This document shows positions 1 to 12,400 of a DNA stretch of 64,000 bases, piece after piece. The translations under genes and the position numbers were made by a program. Position 1 is the first letter of the stretch; each line of letters starts with the position of its first letter. Below the pieces are notes generated by a model, which made no database searches, was not told where the DNA came from, and saw only the letters and a list, made by a program, of their open reading frames with translations. Source of the stretch: Hofstenia miamia (Eukaryota > Xenacoelomorpha > Acoela > Hofsteniidae); contig CABFPE010000239.1 in NCBI GenBank assembly GCA_900660155.1, positions 358,600-422,599 on the forward strand. Direction: 5' to 3'.

Positions 1-74
1 TATATATATATATTATATGGTATTCTGTCAATTAGAAGTATATAAATTAACTACTGAGGCATTTTAATTGATAG

Positions 75-285
75 CTTCTGAATGTTAATTGACGAATTCT
101 GAATGTCGTTTTTCATTTCTGAATGTAAATTGACGCTTTCTGAATGTTAATTGACAAATTCTAAATGTATTTTTTCATTTCTTAATGTAAATTGATCAAT
201 TCCAATTGTAGTTTTTGATTTCTAATTGTAAAATGATTATTTCTAAATGTAAGTTGATGATTTCTAAATGTCCCCTGGAAATGGT
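75..285. repeat. Degenerate 20-21 bp tandem array (about 10 units)
   Basis: Units start with TTCTGAATGT or a variant (TTCTAAATGT, TTCTTAATGT, TTCCAATTGT) and are 20-21 bp long. They alternate between AATTGA-type and TTTTTCAT-type second halves, suggesting a 41-42 bp higher-order unit. On the minus strand the units stay open as repeats of FRN plus four residues, which looks accidental. Confidence 0.8.
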
Positions 286-3111
286 GTAGTCTAACGCAGC
301 TGATTTCGTTGAGATTTGTACTTATGCATATATTCCAAATTACTTTTCTGCAATGATAACCAGGGATATAAAATTGACTCAGCAGAACGTGCATGGACTG
401 CAAAATCCAAATGCGTTTGTAACTTATTAGCTACTTTCACGTCTATAGCTTTGGGCTAGAATTCAATCTTCAAGTTTCTAATGAATATGTATTATTGCCA
501 AAAATTCCATCGCATCTCATTGTCAAATGAGCCAAATTTACTTTGAAGTAATTCACATTCACTCAAATTGGTTCTAGATTTCGTTCACATGCTATGGAAA
601 AGCCATTATATATTTAACTTTTAATTCCAGAGAATTTTGAAACAAAATTGTTTCCAATACATACACACATATTGCATTGGATATTTGGAGTCCAGGCAAC
701 CACATGTCTATTTATTCCAGATTAAGTTTTCCCATCTTGTATTGCCTACCACTAACAACAGCTAAAGCTGCATTACTATACAATTTATAATCAAAACTAA
801 AAAATTATAAATGGGGACAAGTTATTACAAAATCGAGGAAGTGATCACCTAAGGCCCAAAAAAACTGTTAAAATATTGACCTAAGATGAAAGAACTCTTA
901 CACGAGATTCTTTATGAATTTTCCCATCCTATTTCATGTAATATCTCACACCACGTGAGAACGCTTGTCATTTGTAAATAAATTTGTAAGAGGTGCGACA
1001 ATTGTAGCTAGCACTCCTTTGAGCAAAGTTTACTTTAATCATTTCCTCGCAATTACCCAAAAATAAACAGAAATAAAGTAAAAATAAATTTTGTTTAGGT
1101 ATCCCACAATTGCATTTATTTCAAAACAAGTAGAGTATATCATCATTTTAATGACCCATCGAACAAATTCTAGTCTCATATAAGTAACGAAGTGCAAACT
1201 TTTTTCAGAAATTGTGCATCTCAAAGTAAGAAACTTAGATATACACGTATATTGCTAATAGTCAGCCACAAATTTGTAGTTTAAATGTACGTCGAATAAT
1301 TGAATTTAAAATGTACAAAATTTATTGTGTGTTATGAACATCCTCATTTTTAACTAAGTTTTACAAAATATCTAATAAAGCAAATTTTTCCATAATTGAA
1401 TATTAATTTGCATTTATTTTTTAAGATACGTTCTCCCACCAATTTCTGCCCTGTGAAACAGGTACTTTGTTGCTTCATTCTAATAAATTCTGCTACAAAT
1501 CACTAGCTAATTTTTATCGTAAGGCCTGCTTAGATAAAACAAATTAGAAGCAAAACACAATGTTATGAACATGAAGGAAATTGCATTTCTTTTTCTTTTT
1601 AAGGCACCAAGACAAAAGATTTTGAATTTGTTGATAGTGCGGTTGAAGCAGTTTCCCTGTTTCTGAATATCATATGTAAACTGAAAAGGTGAAATATATT
1701 CTTACAGTGAAAGCCTCCAACATTCTCAAATCATAAAACTAGCATTTACAACGTCACAATAAATCAATAAACAAGCAATGATATCACATTTGCACTTAAA
1801 AAATATGATTGAAAGTTTGAAAAGCTAGATTCTAGCATCGGACGCAACAACGCGTTTTATCTTGGAGTCCCTTCGCTTCGAATCTATCATCAAGTGCTTA
1901 ATATCATTCAGCTCAATACATGTCTTTAATTCTTAGACTTGCCAAACCATAAGAGTGGAATATATTCACTTGAATAAGGAACAAATACATAAAAAGTATG
2001 AAGTGTTTAATTATTAATTTTGAATTGTATCCCGCTACGATTATTAGTGATTATAACGAAGGAAATATGTAGAAAGCTGAATTTGAGCATTCTAAGAACT
2101 TTACATTGGATCAACTTGTAACTTTCTTCAAACAAGGCACTTAAGGTCAAACAATTATATTAAAATAAAATTGAAAAAATAAAAAACAGATGAAAATTAT
2201 TAAAAAATTATGTAAACAATTTGTACTTACAGTTTAAAGATATATTCGTTGGAAAATATATTATTTTGAAATTAAATTCACCAACTCAAACTGAATTAAA
2301 ATGATCGAATTTTTTCTCATTTAATACCTGCCATCGTTTAGAACCCCCACTTAAAGCTGTTTCTTTTACTTATGCCTAAAAATCTCATAAAAACCGTTGT
2401 TGATTTAGTACTTAGTCTTAAGTTCATGAACTGGAATTCAAATATATTTTTCTTGCTTCTGATAGTTCATGAGATTAAAAAAAGCCTTAGACCATTTTTT
2501 ACAAAAGCGAATAATTCTTTCATTACTAACTGTTTAAAACTTTGAAATAAATTAGCTTATGAATAAATTGGAAATAATTAAAAACGATGCTAAAAGTTAT
2601 TTTTAAACTTTTAGAAAATATTTATTCAATTGAAAGGATTTCAAATTTTACAAGAAATGTTCCACTAATAGAAATTCAGACGAAATAGTCAAAGTTCGAA
2701 AAAGTTTTGTTTATAATATTTCGGTAGTTTGTTGATGCCATCAGTATCATTCCATAAATTCTGAATGAAGAATGTTTCTTCTTCAAACAATGAGATTAAA
2801 AGGGTAGATCCGCAATGTTTCCCAAAAAGATTTTAAATATCTAGGAAAATATAAAGGAAAAAATATTTCCTGTAACTTTATACAACATCAAATTTCTTAC
2901 AGATTTGTAAAAAAAGTGTGAAATTATTAGATGCATTTGCAGTTGAGGATAAAGTAATGTCAAGTCTGTCGTTGGTCATGCAAGATGGTCAATTGCTGTA
3001 TGTGTCTTGAGTTGAGTCGCAAATCCTTGAGGTAAAACTGGTCAATCTTGAGTTGAATATAAATCAACTACATTTTGCAATTATGGCGAATTGATTCAAT
3101 CAAGCTTTACA
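286..3111. other. Intergenic DNA, no gene seen
   Basis: AT-rich sequence downstream of GFM2. Open frames are short and have no recognisable protein similarity. I see no terminal repeats or RNA gene. Confidence 0.5.
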
Positions 3112-3117
3112 TTTATT
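3112..3117 (-). promoter_or_regulatory. Candidate GFM2 polyadenylation signal
   Basis: AATAAA on the minus strand lies about 110 bases after the GFM2 stop codon. This is the nearest canonical hexamer and would give a short 3' UTR. AATAAA is frequent by chance in DNA this AT-rich. Confidence 0.45.
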
Positions 3118-3226
3118 TTGTATCTAAATCTGGGAAAAGTTAAAAAGTGCGAATAAAATACTTGAATTCTATTTAAATTACTACTTGCTTACAAAAACAA
3201 ATTTAAAACATAATTAAAAAATAATA

Positions 3227-3484
3227 TTATCCTGATAATTGAGCAAGAAGCTTGCTCTGATCCTCAGCTGCCATTTTGTGATAAGCGGAAAATTCCATTT
3301 CGAAAGTTGCCGTTCCATGTGTGACGGAACGAATGTGCATTGCATATCCATCTAATTGGCTCAAAGGAACACTAGCAAAAACAATGTTTTTATTATCTTC
3401 TAATTGCGTTACTTCTTGGACTTTTCCATTTCGACTAAGTATGCTGTTGACTACTACACCACACTGCTGAGAAGGAACGACAAC
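3227..3484 (-). CDS. GFM2: GFM2 exon 11 (domain V and stop)
   Basis: Residues 675-759 run from [20 protein letters not shown] to [12 protein letters not shown], then TAA at 3229-3227. [20 protein letters not shown] corresponds to the [20 protein letters not shown] segment of human. The acceptor is CATTTAG. Confidence 0.95.
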   Translation of the reverse strand, partial: VVVPSQQCGVVVNSILSRNGKVQEVTQLEDNKNIVFASVPLSQLDGYAMHIRSVTHGTATFEMEFSAYHKMAAEDQSKLLAQLSG

Positions 3485-6400
3485 CTAAATGCTTGATATT
3501 TGCTAACGAAAATTTTACAAGATATAAAATTATCTACTGCAAGAAATTAATATACAGACACGTAAGACCAAAACCAGTTCTAAGAAAACTATTATACTTG
3601 TAAATTCAAGTTTTCATTAAACTGCTTAGGGAAAGCTATCACTTTCTTGTATATATACAAAAAAGTAAAAAATACATATGCTAATATGTTTTTAAAACTT
3701 GAGTTTAGTGAACACATTTTGAAGATATTTCACAATTGGGATGGACAAAATATTTTAGACTCAACTGAATTTCAACTGTATTGGCGCACTCGAGTGTTAA
3801 CAATTGTTTTAAAATTTTAATCAAATAGTTTCTTGATAGCAAAATGATTTAATTGGGAGATGTATCCAGAAAAGGCTATCCATTTTAATTTCAGAAAATT
3901 GAAATTAACAATATGACCTATAATTTCTTAGACAATAATTATTAAAATTGGTTAAGGAGTTCCTACTAAAAACAGCTTTTGCTTCAAAATAAGTATAATA
4001 CCTTAAATCGTTTTCTTTGAATGCCATTAAACAAATGTTCAATAGCCTTATAAATGCACACTCCAAAATAATTAACTGTGTCTGGTTCTTTTCTTTAATA
4101 GTTTTATTGATTGCAAATACAGTGTTAACATTATGTCCGATTTCTAAAAGAAGTTAAATAGCATAGACATGTAAAAATTCGAATTTTCGGCTGACTAACG
4201 TTAGTGCCCATTGGGGTCATTGGCGACCCCATTCAAATCTAGGTATAAGCTTACTTATTTTTGCAGTGGTCTTTCAGTTCAACTGCCATGCAAGCCCGTA
4301 GCCACGGGGGGTTAGGAGGGGTCGAACCCTCTGGAAGGTCAGGCAACCCTCCTAGACAACAAAGCTAAAAGCGAAATCAGCATGTAACAATAAAATTCAT
4401 TAATTCAATTGTTGTAACATTGCTCCTAATAATGCAATCTAAGGTCAATTTTGTCTATATTTTCAAAAAGTTTTTGCGGTTTGGTCATTTACTTGATCAC
4501 TATACTAGATGACCTCAAGTCAGAAAATCCGCGTATGCCCATGGATGCAAAAAAATAAAAGGATGTACAGACTTGCTAAAATTTTAGTTAATATAAAGAA
4601 AGTCAAAATTCCCATGCACCCCTCCTAAATGCGCATCGACCCCCCTTTAGGTGATTATGCTGGGTACGGGCCTGCTGCCATGTTACCTCAATACAGAATA
4701 GGCAACATCTGGCATCTCGTTTGTTTATAATTTTCTTTCATTTTACCGCCATTTTAGTAAATATTTCTTCCATTTTTGTAGGCTATTACGAAGCCATGAG
4801 TTGTTATGAAATGATACACATCGAATCAGCGCCATATACAAGTGACAGACTGTAAGGCTAAGGCTTATACAATGAAGAAGACGCTACTGATGATAATGAC
4901 AGTTGTTTCAGTGGCAACGAAGTAAACTCAATAGGGAGTGAAGAAAGTGATGCAGATCTTACTCAAAATCAAACTGACAAAAGTAATAACCAAATTTCCG
5001 ACCGCTATGTTGCACGTAATAATGAAATATGGAATCAAACCAGCCTATCATCTTCAGCAGGAAGATATCGAGACGAAAATATAATGAAACAAGCTGATGG
5101 TCCCTCAAGATCCTCAATTGAAAGAGCTACATCACCACTAGATTGTTTAAAGATCTTCTTTTTTCCTGACATTATAAATATGATTGTTGCTTATAGCAAT
5201 GAAGAAGCTCATAGAATAGTTGGCAATCAATGGAAGCTCATCACGGATGATGAAATTATAAGATATGTAAGGGAAATTATTTTAGCTGGTGTTTACAGAG
5301 GCAAATTTGAACCTATAAGACATTTACGGAATAAAGATACTGCAAGGCCTATTTTTTGCAAACCATGCCAAGAACTAGATTTGAAGTCATTACTCGATTT
5401 CTGATATTTGATTCCAAAGATGATAGAAAAGGAAGAAGGAATAGAGATAAATTGGCACCTATTCTGGAAGTGGACAACAAAATATCAGCAAAATTTAGAA
5501 ATGCTCTGACCCCAGGCGCAAATGTCTATGTTGATGAGCAGGTAATATTATTTCGTGGTCGCTGCCCACTTACAGTATGTACGCCTTCTAAGCCAGGAAA
5601 GTATGGCATTAAAGTTTGGATTTGTGTAGATATGGAAACATCTTATTGTGTAAATTTTGAGATTTACACAGGCAAAGTAGGGAGAACTCCTGAAGTGAAT
5701 CAAAGTTCTCGTGTTGTTTTGCAGTTGACAAATCATTTAGTGGATCTGGGAGGAATCGCCTTGTAATAACTTCCTTGCACGTCTGTTTTTATTAAAATCG
5801 CTTTTGCAAAGGAACTTTACGTATGTGGGAACCTTGAGAAAAACAAAACTTTCATACATGAAGCATTGAAAAATACAGTTGGAAGAAATGAACTTTCCTC
5901 TAAATTTGGCTTTCAACGTGATCACACCATTGGCTCATATATTTCTAAAAATATAAAGAACGTACTTCTTTTGTACTCCCTAAAACGCACTGCCGAAATT
6001 GACCTTGAATCTGCTCTTCAAAAGCCTGAAATCATAAATTTCTCTAATGTAACAAAGGGCGCTGTGGATAACCTAGATAAATTGGTGCGAACCTAATCCG
6101 TTATTCGGAAAACAAGGAGATGGCTAATGGTAATATTTGGAAATATTTTAACTATTGCTGCATATAATGCATTGGTTATCTGGCTGTCAATTTTTCCGGA
6201 ATATCATGAAGGAAAATCTCGAAAAAGGCTTTTTCTGGAAGAATTGGGAATGCAAATGGTTGCATTTGGTCAAAAAAGATGTAATAAAATTGCAACAGAT
6301 CTTTCAGTATCAAGAAAACGACTACGCTGTGAATTATGTCCACGAGAGAGAGATAGGAAGTCAACAATAAGATGTCGCATTTGTGACAAAACAGTTTGTA

Positions 6401-9400
6401 CAAGTCACTATAAACGTAGTGTAAAAATAGAATGCTACAATTGCCTAAGTGAAATTCAACAATTTATATGCAGACTTAGTGTATATAATTAGTTCTATTA
6501 AAATTTGTTGTGATATTTTTGCTTAATGATTAGTTTTTGTATTATTGTTCCTTTAATAATATGCTTAGAAATAAAATTTTTTGTTGGGGTCGCTAGTGAC
6601 CTCATTTGACTCTAAGTAAATTTTTTTAACGGCATTAGAGGGTTAATGGCGTAACTTTACCCGCTAAATCAATGTCATTATAACTCTTTTCTCTGTTGCT
6701 CGCAGTTCACTCTATTAGATTTATATAAGAAACTTGGGAGTGGGTAAAATTTTACATAAGAGCTGGGAACCATAAGGGAATTGCCTAAAATGTCTTAAAG
6801 AGTATCACCTCGGAGTGGTTCCTGGGTAATGCTAACACTCAGCGGGCGCGACGGTGTGCGGAGTCCCGGACCCACATCAGGTTTTCAAACCAGGGTACAG
6901 AAGGTGCCACCATGTATACATTGTATATATGGGGGCGGTAATGATCGAGAAGCCTGTCTGGTCTAGTGTTGTGGAGACAGACGGCGACGCAGTGGAAACA
7001 CTGTTAGCAAGACTGCTACTGGCACCAGTTAGGATGCGTCTCATAGGGCAGTCATACAGAGAGGAAACTCTCTGTCTCTGGCCTATGAGATAGGCCTAGG
7101 CCAGCTTTGCTGTGTCGCAGGTAGTTATGATTCAACATCTTGCCATCTATTAAGGAGTTGAACGAGGCCTCTACTAGCTAGAATGCTAATGCTTTGCATT
7201 TTAGTAAATACTGCTTCGAAATTATTTTCACGGATCTATTAGCAGCCAGCAGGCGCTCTCTTAAGTTACCACAGTTAGTAGCCTTGGTTGGCCAAAGCGG
7301 GAGAGGCGCAACCAAGAGGTTTCTCAAAATCAAACCGGCCAAGTACACTTCTATGGGTATGGTCCGGACCCGGAACTTGGTTTGACCCAATGATTTAGTC
7401 TGTTGACTTCTTCAGGAACCCCACACTATTTTAGCGACTGAAGCAGTTAGTAGCAGTAAACTAAACAAGCTCATACTGTGTTATGCAGTGGCGGATCCAA
7501 GGAGGGAATGGGGCATGCCTATCAGCAAAAAAAACAAAATTTTCGTCTTATTTTTTATTTTCTTAGAACTCAAATGCACTGTTTCATCAAATATTTCTGT
7601 TCTTAAAGCGCGAATTCCAACCTTCAATGAGTAAATGATATTAAAATTCAGTAAGTACAAATATCTACTTTATGCAAACTCATTTAATTGATATGATCAA
7701 ATCATGGCCGTCCTAATAGCATAACATTGATATGTCCATGGCCCAAGTTTTTTAATGGTATAATCTTCAACTTCAGCATGCTGTAAATGCTTATAATAGA
7801 GCATTTACATCATTGCTGTGAGAACAAACCTGGAACGAGTACTACTGAAATAACTACACAGCAAAATATCCAAAATATATATTATAAAATTAAATGATTA
7901 GACAAATTTTTAAATTCTCTTCTCGATGAAAATATTAATGGACAAGAACGTCAGAGAAAACTAAATCAACCTTGCACCCTAATAATAATTTTATATGATT
8001 GAATTTATAAGAAAAATGTACTGATTGAATAGCTAAAAACATGGTCAACAACTACTAATACTTCACTGACTATATTTATAGTTTACAATGAAATATGTTT
8101 TCCAGATAGAAGCAAACATAAAGGTGTCAGAAATTAGAAAACCACAAAACAGCGGAATTTCAAGCTACACTGGCAGCAAGCGGAATAAGATCAAAGCTAT
8201 TTTAAGGACAACTACCGGCCAATTGCGCTTCTCTCAGTACCAGGCAAAGTCTTTGAAAGGTGCATCTTCAATTCCTTATATCCTTTTATAGCTTTTAAAA
8301 TCAACCGAGGTCAATTTGGATTTCTACGGTGAAGATCAACCATAACACAATTACTCTCATATCTGGATGACATATAAAAAGGATTGGAAAACGCAACACA
8401 ACAAATTGATGCTGTTTATCTGGATTTCGCGAAAGCTTCGACAGCTTGGATCACTCCGTTTTAGTAAATAAGCTGTATAAACTTCGAGTACGTGGGCATG
8501 TGTTTAACATCCTACGAAACTACTTTCAGGATTGCTTTCAAACTGTAAAGGTTTACGGCCGTAGTTCGACGTCTGTACTCAAAGTTTCAAGCAGAGTACC
8601 ACAAGGTTCCATCCTGGGTCCTTTGCTTTTCTTGGTGTTTATAAATGACCTTGCTGATTGTGCTATCACTAGTACACCATTCCTTTTTGCCGACGAGAGT
8701 AAGCTTCTCTCTATACGCAAGAACACAGCATCTACAGATCTTCAAAATGAACTGAATAATCTCCATACCTGGGCTTTGTCGAATAATATCGATTTTAACA
8801 CAACAAAGTGCTCACCACATCAGTTTTATCTTGGCGGTGAGGAGATCCCCAATTTCTGTTGCGAAAAGGACCTTAGAATTATACATCGATCATACTTTTA
8901 AATGGAATACTCACATAAAGTCCAAATACGCTAAGGCAAATAAAACTTTTCACATGATACGGCGAAATTGTTCCCCTAAAATCGGCATCAAGTCGAAGCT
9001 TGAGTTATATAAATCCATGATTGTGATTATACTTACATACGGTTCATGTTGCTTTGCGACGTTTGGAGCAGGTTCAAAATGGAATCACTAAGTGGATATT
9101 TGGGCTTATAACAGAATACCGGGACAGACTAACACGACTCAACTTACTTCCAGTCTCATTAAATTTACAACTAAATGACATTCTTACTCTGTTAGCGATC
9201 ATTTTAGGCAGATATGATCTAAACTGGTACGATTATCTAACGTTTCAACCCAGTTATTCTACATGCTCGGAGTCTCAGATTATTTTTAAGCTACACCGAA
9301 TAAAGCATGAACTAAGCGCCTCAAATTTCTGATACAGAATTCCTCATTTAGTAAATTTTCTTCCTCGGGAGCTTGATTTCTTTAATACTGTTAATTTGAA

Positions 9401-12400
9401 AAAGCGTTTGCTTCCGTTCTTCTGGTGGTACTTTGTGCATTCATATAATGAGCTTATCTCATGTAGCAGAATCATGGCTTGCCACTGTTCCTCATGTCGT
9501 AGTCTTCTTCTAAATTTATCTCAGTACCTACCATAGTTCGTTTTTGAGATTTGCAACGTGGTTGTAATATAGTGGCAGTTAAATCGTGCTAACCATCAAT
9601 CTCAACTATATATCAGTGCGATTATAGCTTCGCAACACCTTCGGGGTCACCCCCTCCCCCCTTCAAGTAGACGCCCCTCATTTTATTTCGGTTCCATGGT
9701 GCTAAATGTTCTTTTCTTTTATTTTAACTACTTGCTAAGTTCTAATAATAATAATAAGTTTCTATATTTAGAGGCATGTGCTATGCAATAGAGTAGAAAT
9801 AATCAAGTAAAGCCCATGTTACACGAACAACTTTTGTCGTCGATTTTGGTCGTCCGAACGAACAACTTTTTTCGCCAACTTTTGTCACCAATTTCTGTCG
9901 TCCGAACGAACAATTTTTGTCCCCAACTTTTGTTGTTGATTTGGTATGCTACACGAATAACTTTAGTCATTTAATTAGTTTTAGACAAAAGTTGGGGAGG
10001 GGATGCTACACGAACGATTTTAGTTAGCGGCAAAAATTGGTAATAAAAGTTGTTCGTGTAGCATAGTGTTAGAACAACTTTTTATATTTCAGTTACTTCA
10101 TTATAAAACATTTAAGAAAGATTTACAAGAATATCCGAATATGCAGAAATATTTAAAATAAGAAATATTAATATTGCTCATTTAACATAACAGTTGAACT
10201 AAAATATTAAAAAATTTTTCAATATTAAATTTTTGGAATGTGCAGCAGCAAATATCTATTTTATGTTATATTTAATGTCTATTATGAAACAATATTGTTT
10301 CAATATCTGTATTCGTATTTTCTAGAATATTATTAAACCGCGCCTGATGAAATGTGCTTGTTTACACTCCTAAATGTGTGATCGTAATAATGGCCTTGAA
10401 TTTGAGCGACAAATTGCATAATTATAGCGCGCATTTCACTAAAGCATGGAGATGTCAACAGTGTGGTCACATGAAGATCTTATTAAAGCAGAATTCAATA
10501 TTTATTTATGTAGAAAATCTATACATATATATATATATATATATGGGGTTTGGATACAAAATATTTACAAGGCGCTGGATACAAAAAAATGTAATAACTT
10601 CCTCATACTGATTGCACATATTCATCCCTCTAAAAACTATCTGAATTAATGAAATCACGTTAAAAATACGATTGGTATTGAGCTATCGCGGCCTACAAAA
10701 TGGTATGTAACCTGCGTCGACGCGTGTTTTCATTGGAGAGCCGATTATCACTGTGCACGAATGATGAAATAAGAATGATGCTGTTTACTTTGAAATTAAA
10801 CTAAACATCATAATTGCCTGCACTATTTAAACAATACTTGAGTTCGCAAAGCTACGCTGTGATCGACTTTTGTCGCCAACTTTAGTTGGACCGAACGAAC
10901 AACTTTAGTCTAGATAATTACTCCCGATTTTAGTTGTGGAAGAGGGGTGCTACACGAACGATTTTCGTTGTCCAACAAAAATTGACGACAAAAGTTGTTC
11001 GTGTAGCTTAATATAATGTTTTGACGCTATTTACAATAACAAATCAGAGAACATATTGAAGAGCCATTCAAATTACAGCTAGAAGTATCAAATATACGTT
11101 TTAATTAATAGATATTTATACCATTTACATACAAATTTCATTTTATCATCATAGACCGTGCTAAGGCAATATCACCTACAAAGCGTGCAGAAATTGTAAC
11201 TTATTACAAGTATGGAAAAACAGAACGAGAAATAGCTGAACTTTTAAACTGTTCCAAGACAGGAGTGAATTTATTCATTCAAAAATTGGAGGGAAAAAGA
11301 AAACAACAGTCAGGGAGATCGCAGAATAAAACATATGGTTATTGCAATCCCAATGAAGACTGCCTCCGATATTTAGAGGGATTTACTGGCCTAAGACGTT
11401 CTGATGGATTAAAGTCATACAGAGCAGCAAAAAAGCTTCGATGACACTAACTAATGAAAAAGAAACGTCTAGAATTTGCAATCATCTCCATTGGCTAGCT
11501 GTTGACTGGGCTACAGTTATGTGATCGAATGAATCGTCATTTGAACAATTTGGGATTAGTAATGTAAGAGTTTGTAACCCTGGTGGTGAAAGATACAATG
11601 GCGGTATGTTGTCCCCACTGTTAAGTATCTAACATCCATTATGGTGTGGGGTGATTTTCTTCTTGTGGACGGGGAGGTATTAAATTTCTGTCTAAAAACC
11701 AAAGACTGAATGCGCAGAGTTACATGGATATTCTAGAAGAAAATCTTAAGACATTCATTAACATACACAGCGATGTTCAATCTTTCAGCAGGACTCGGCA
11801 CCATGCCATATCGCGAACAAATGAAAAAAATGGTTTATTGAAAACAACATTAACCTTCTCCAATGGCCTGGAACTCACCGGATTTAAGNNNNNNNNNNNN
11901 NNNNNNNNNTCTTTCAGCAGGACTCGGCACCATGCCATATCGCGAATAAATGAAAAAAATGGTTTATTGAAAACAACATTAACCTTCTCCAATGGCCTGG
12001 AACTCACCGGATTTAAGTCCTAGCGAAACTTTTTGGCATGTGATGCAGAACAAAGTGGCAGTCAAGACTCCCGAGTCACTGGAGCAGCTAAAAATGGTTA
12101 TTAAAGAAGTATGGATTCAAGAAATCCTGTCAGGATTCGATGTACAGGCGGTGTGCTGCAGTGGTGGCTGCTAATGGTGGAACTACCAAATATTAGGCTT
12201 TTACACTTACTAGTTTGATATTTTTCAATTTTCAGTTAATTAATTTTACATTTAGCATGTATTTTGAATAAACTGTTTTCGATAGAAAAATAGCTTTGGT
12301 TTTAGTCCGCGTGCCGCGACTTTATTTGCTGCTAAATGTCTCTTCATCTTCTTTCACATACAAACAAAGTAGACCACCAATTGCCAAGTTGCTTTGGGGC

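Larger units (their letters stand above)
4195..6642 (+). mobile_element. Broken piggyBac-family DNA transposon
   Basis: The right end reads GGCATTAGAGGG followed by TTAA at 6643-6646, the piggyBac target. The left end is eroded (CTAACGTTAGTGCCC). Both ends carry a subterminal near-palindrome: GGGGTCATTGGCGACCCC at 4214-4231, and GGGGTCGCTAGTGACCTC near 6587. The element contains transposase pieces and a MITE at 4291-4674. Left-end placement is good to about 10 bp. Confidence 0.8.

Noticed and set aside
182-403. 73-codon minus frame
   Set aside because: It is the tandem array read as repeating FRN heptads plus flank; no protein family and no independent support.
6854-7385. Frames in the GC-richer block as host exons
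   Set aside because: No similarity, no paired splice sites, frames on both strands equally open.
11724-12023. 99-codon frame containing a repeated peptide
   Set aside because: The repeat is the duplicate flank around an N gap, not a protein repeat.
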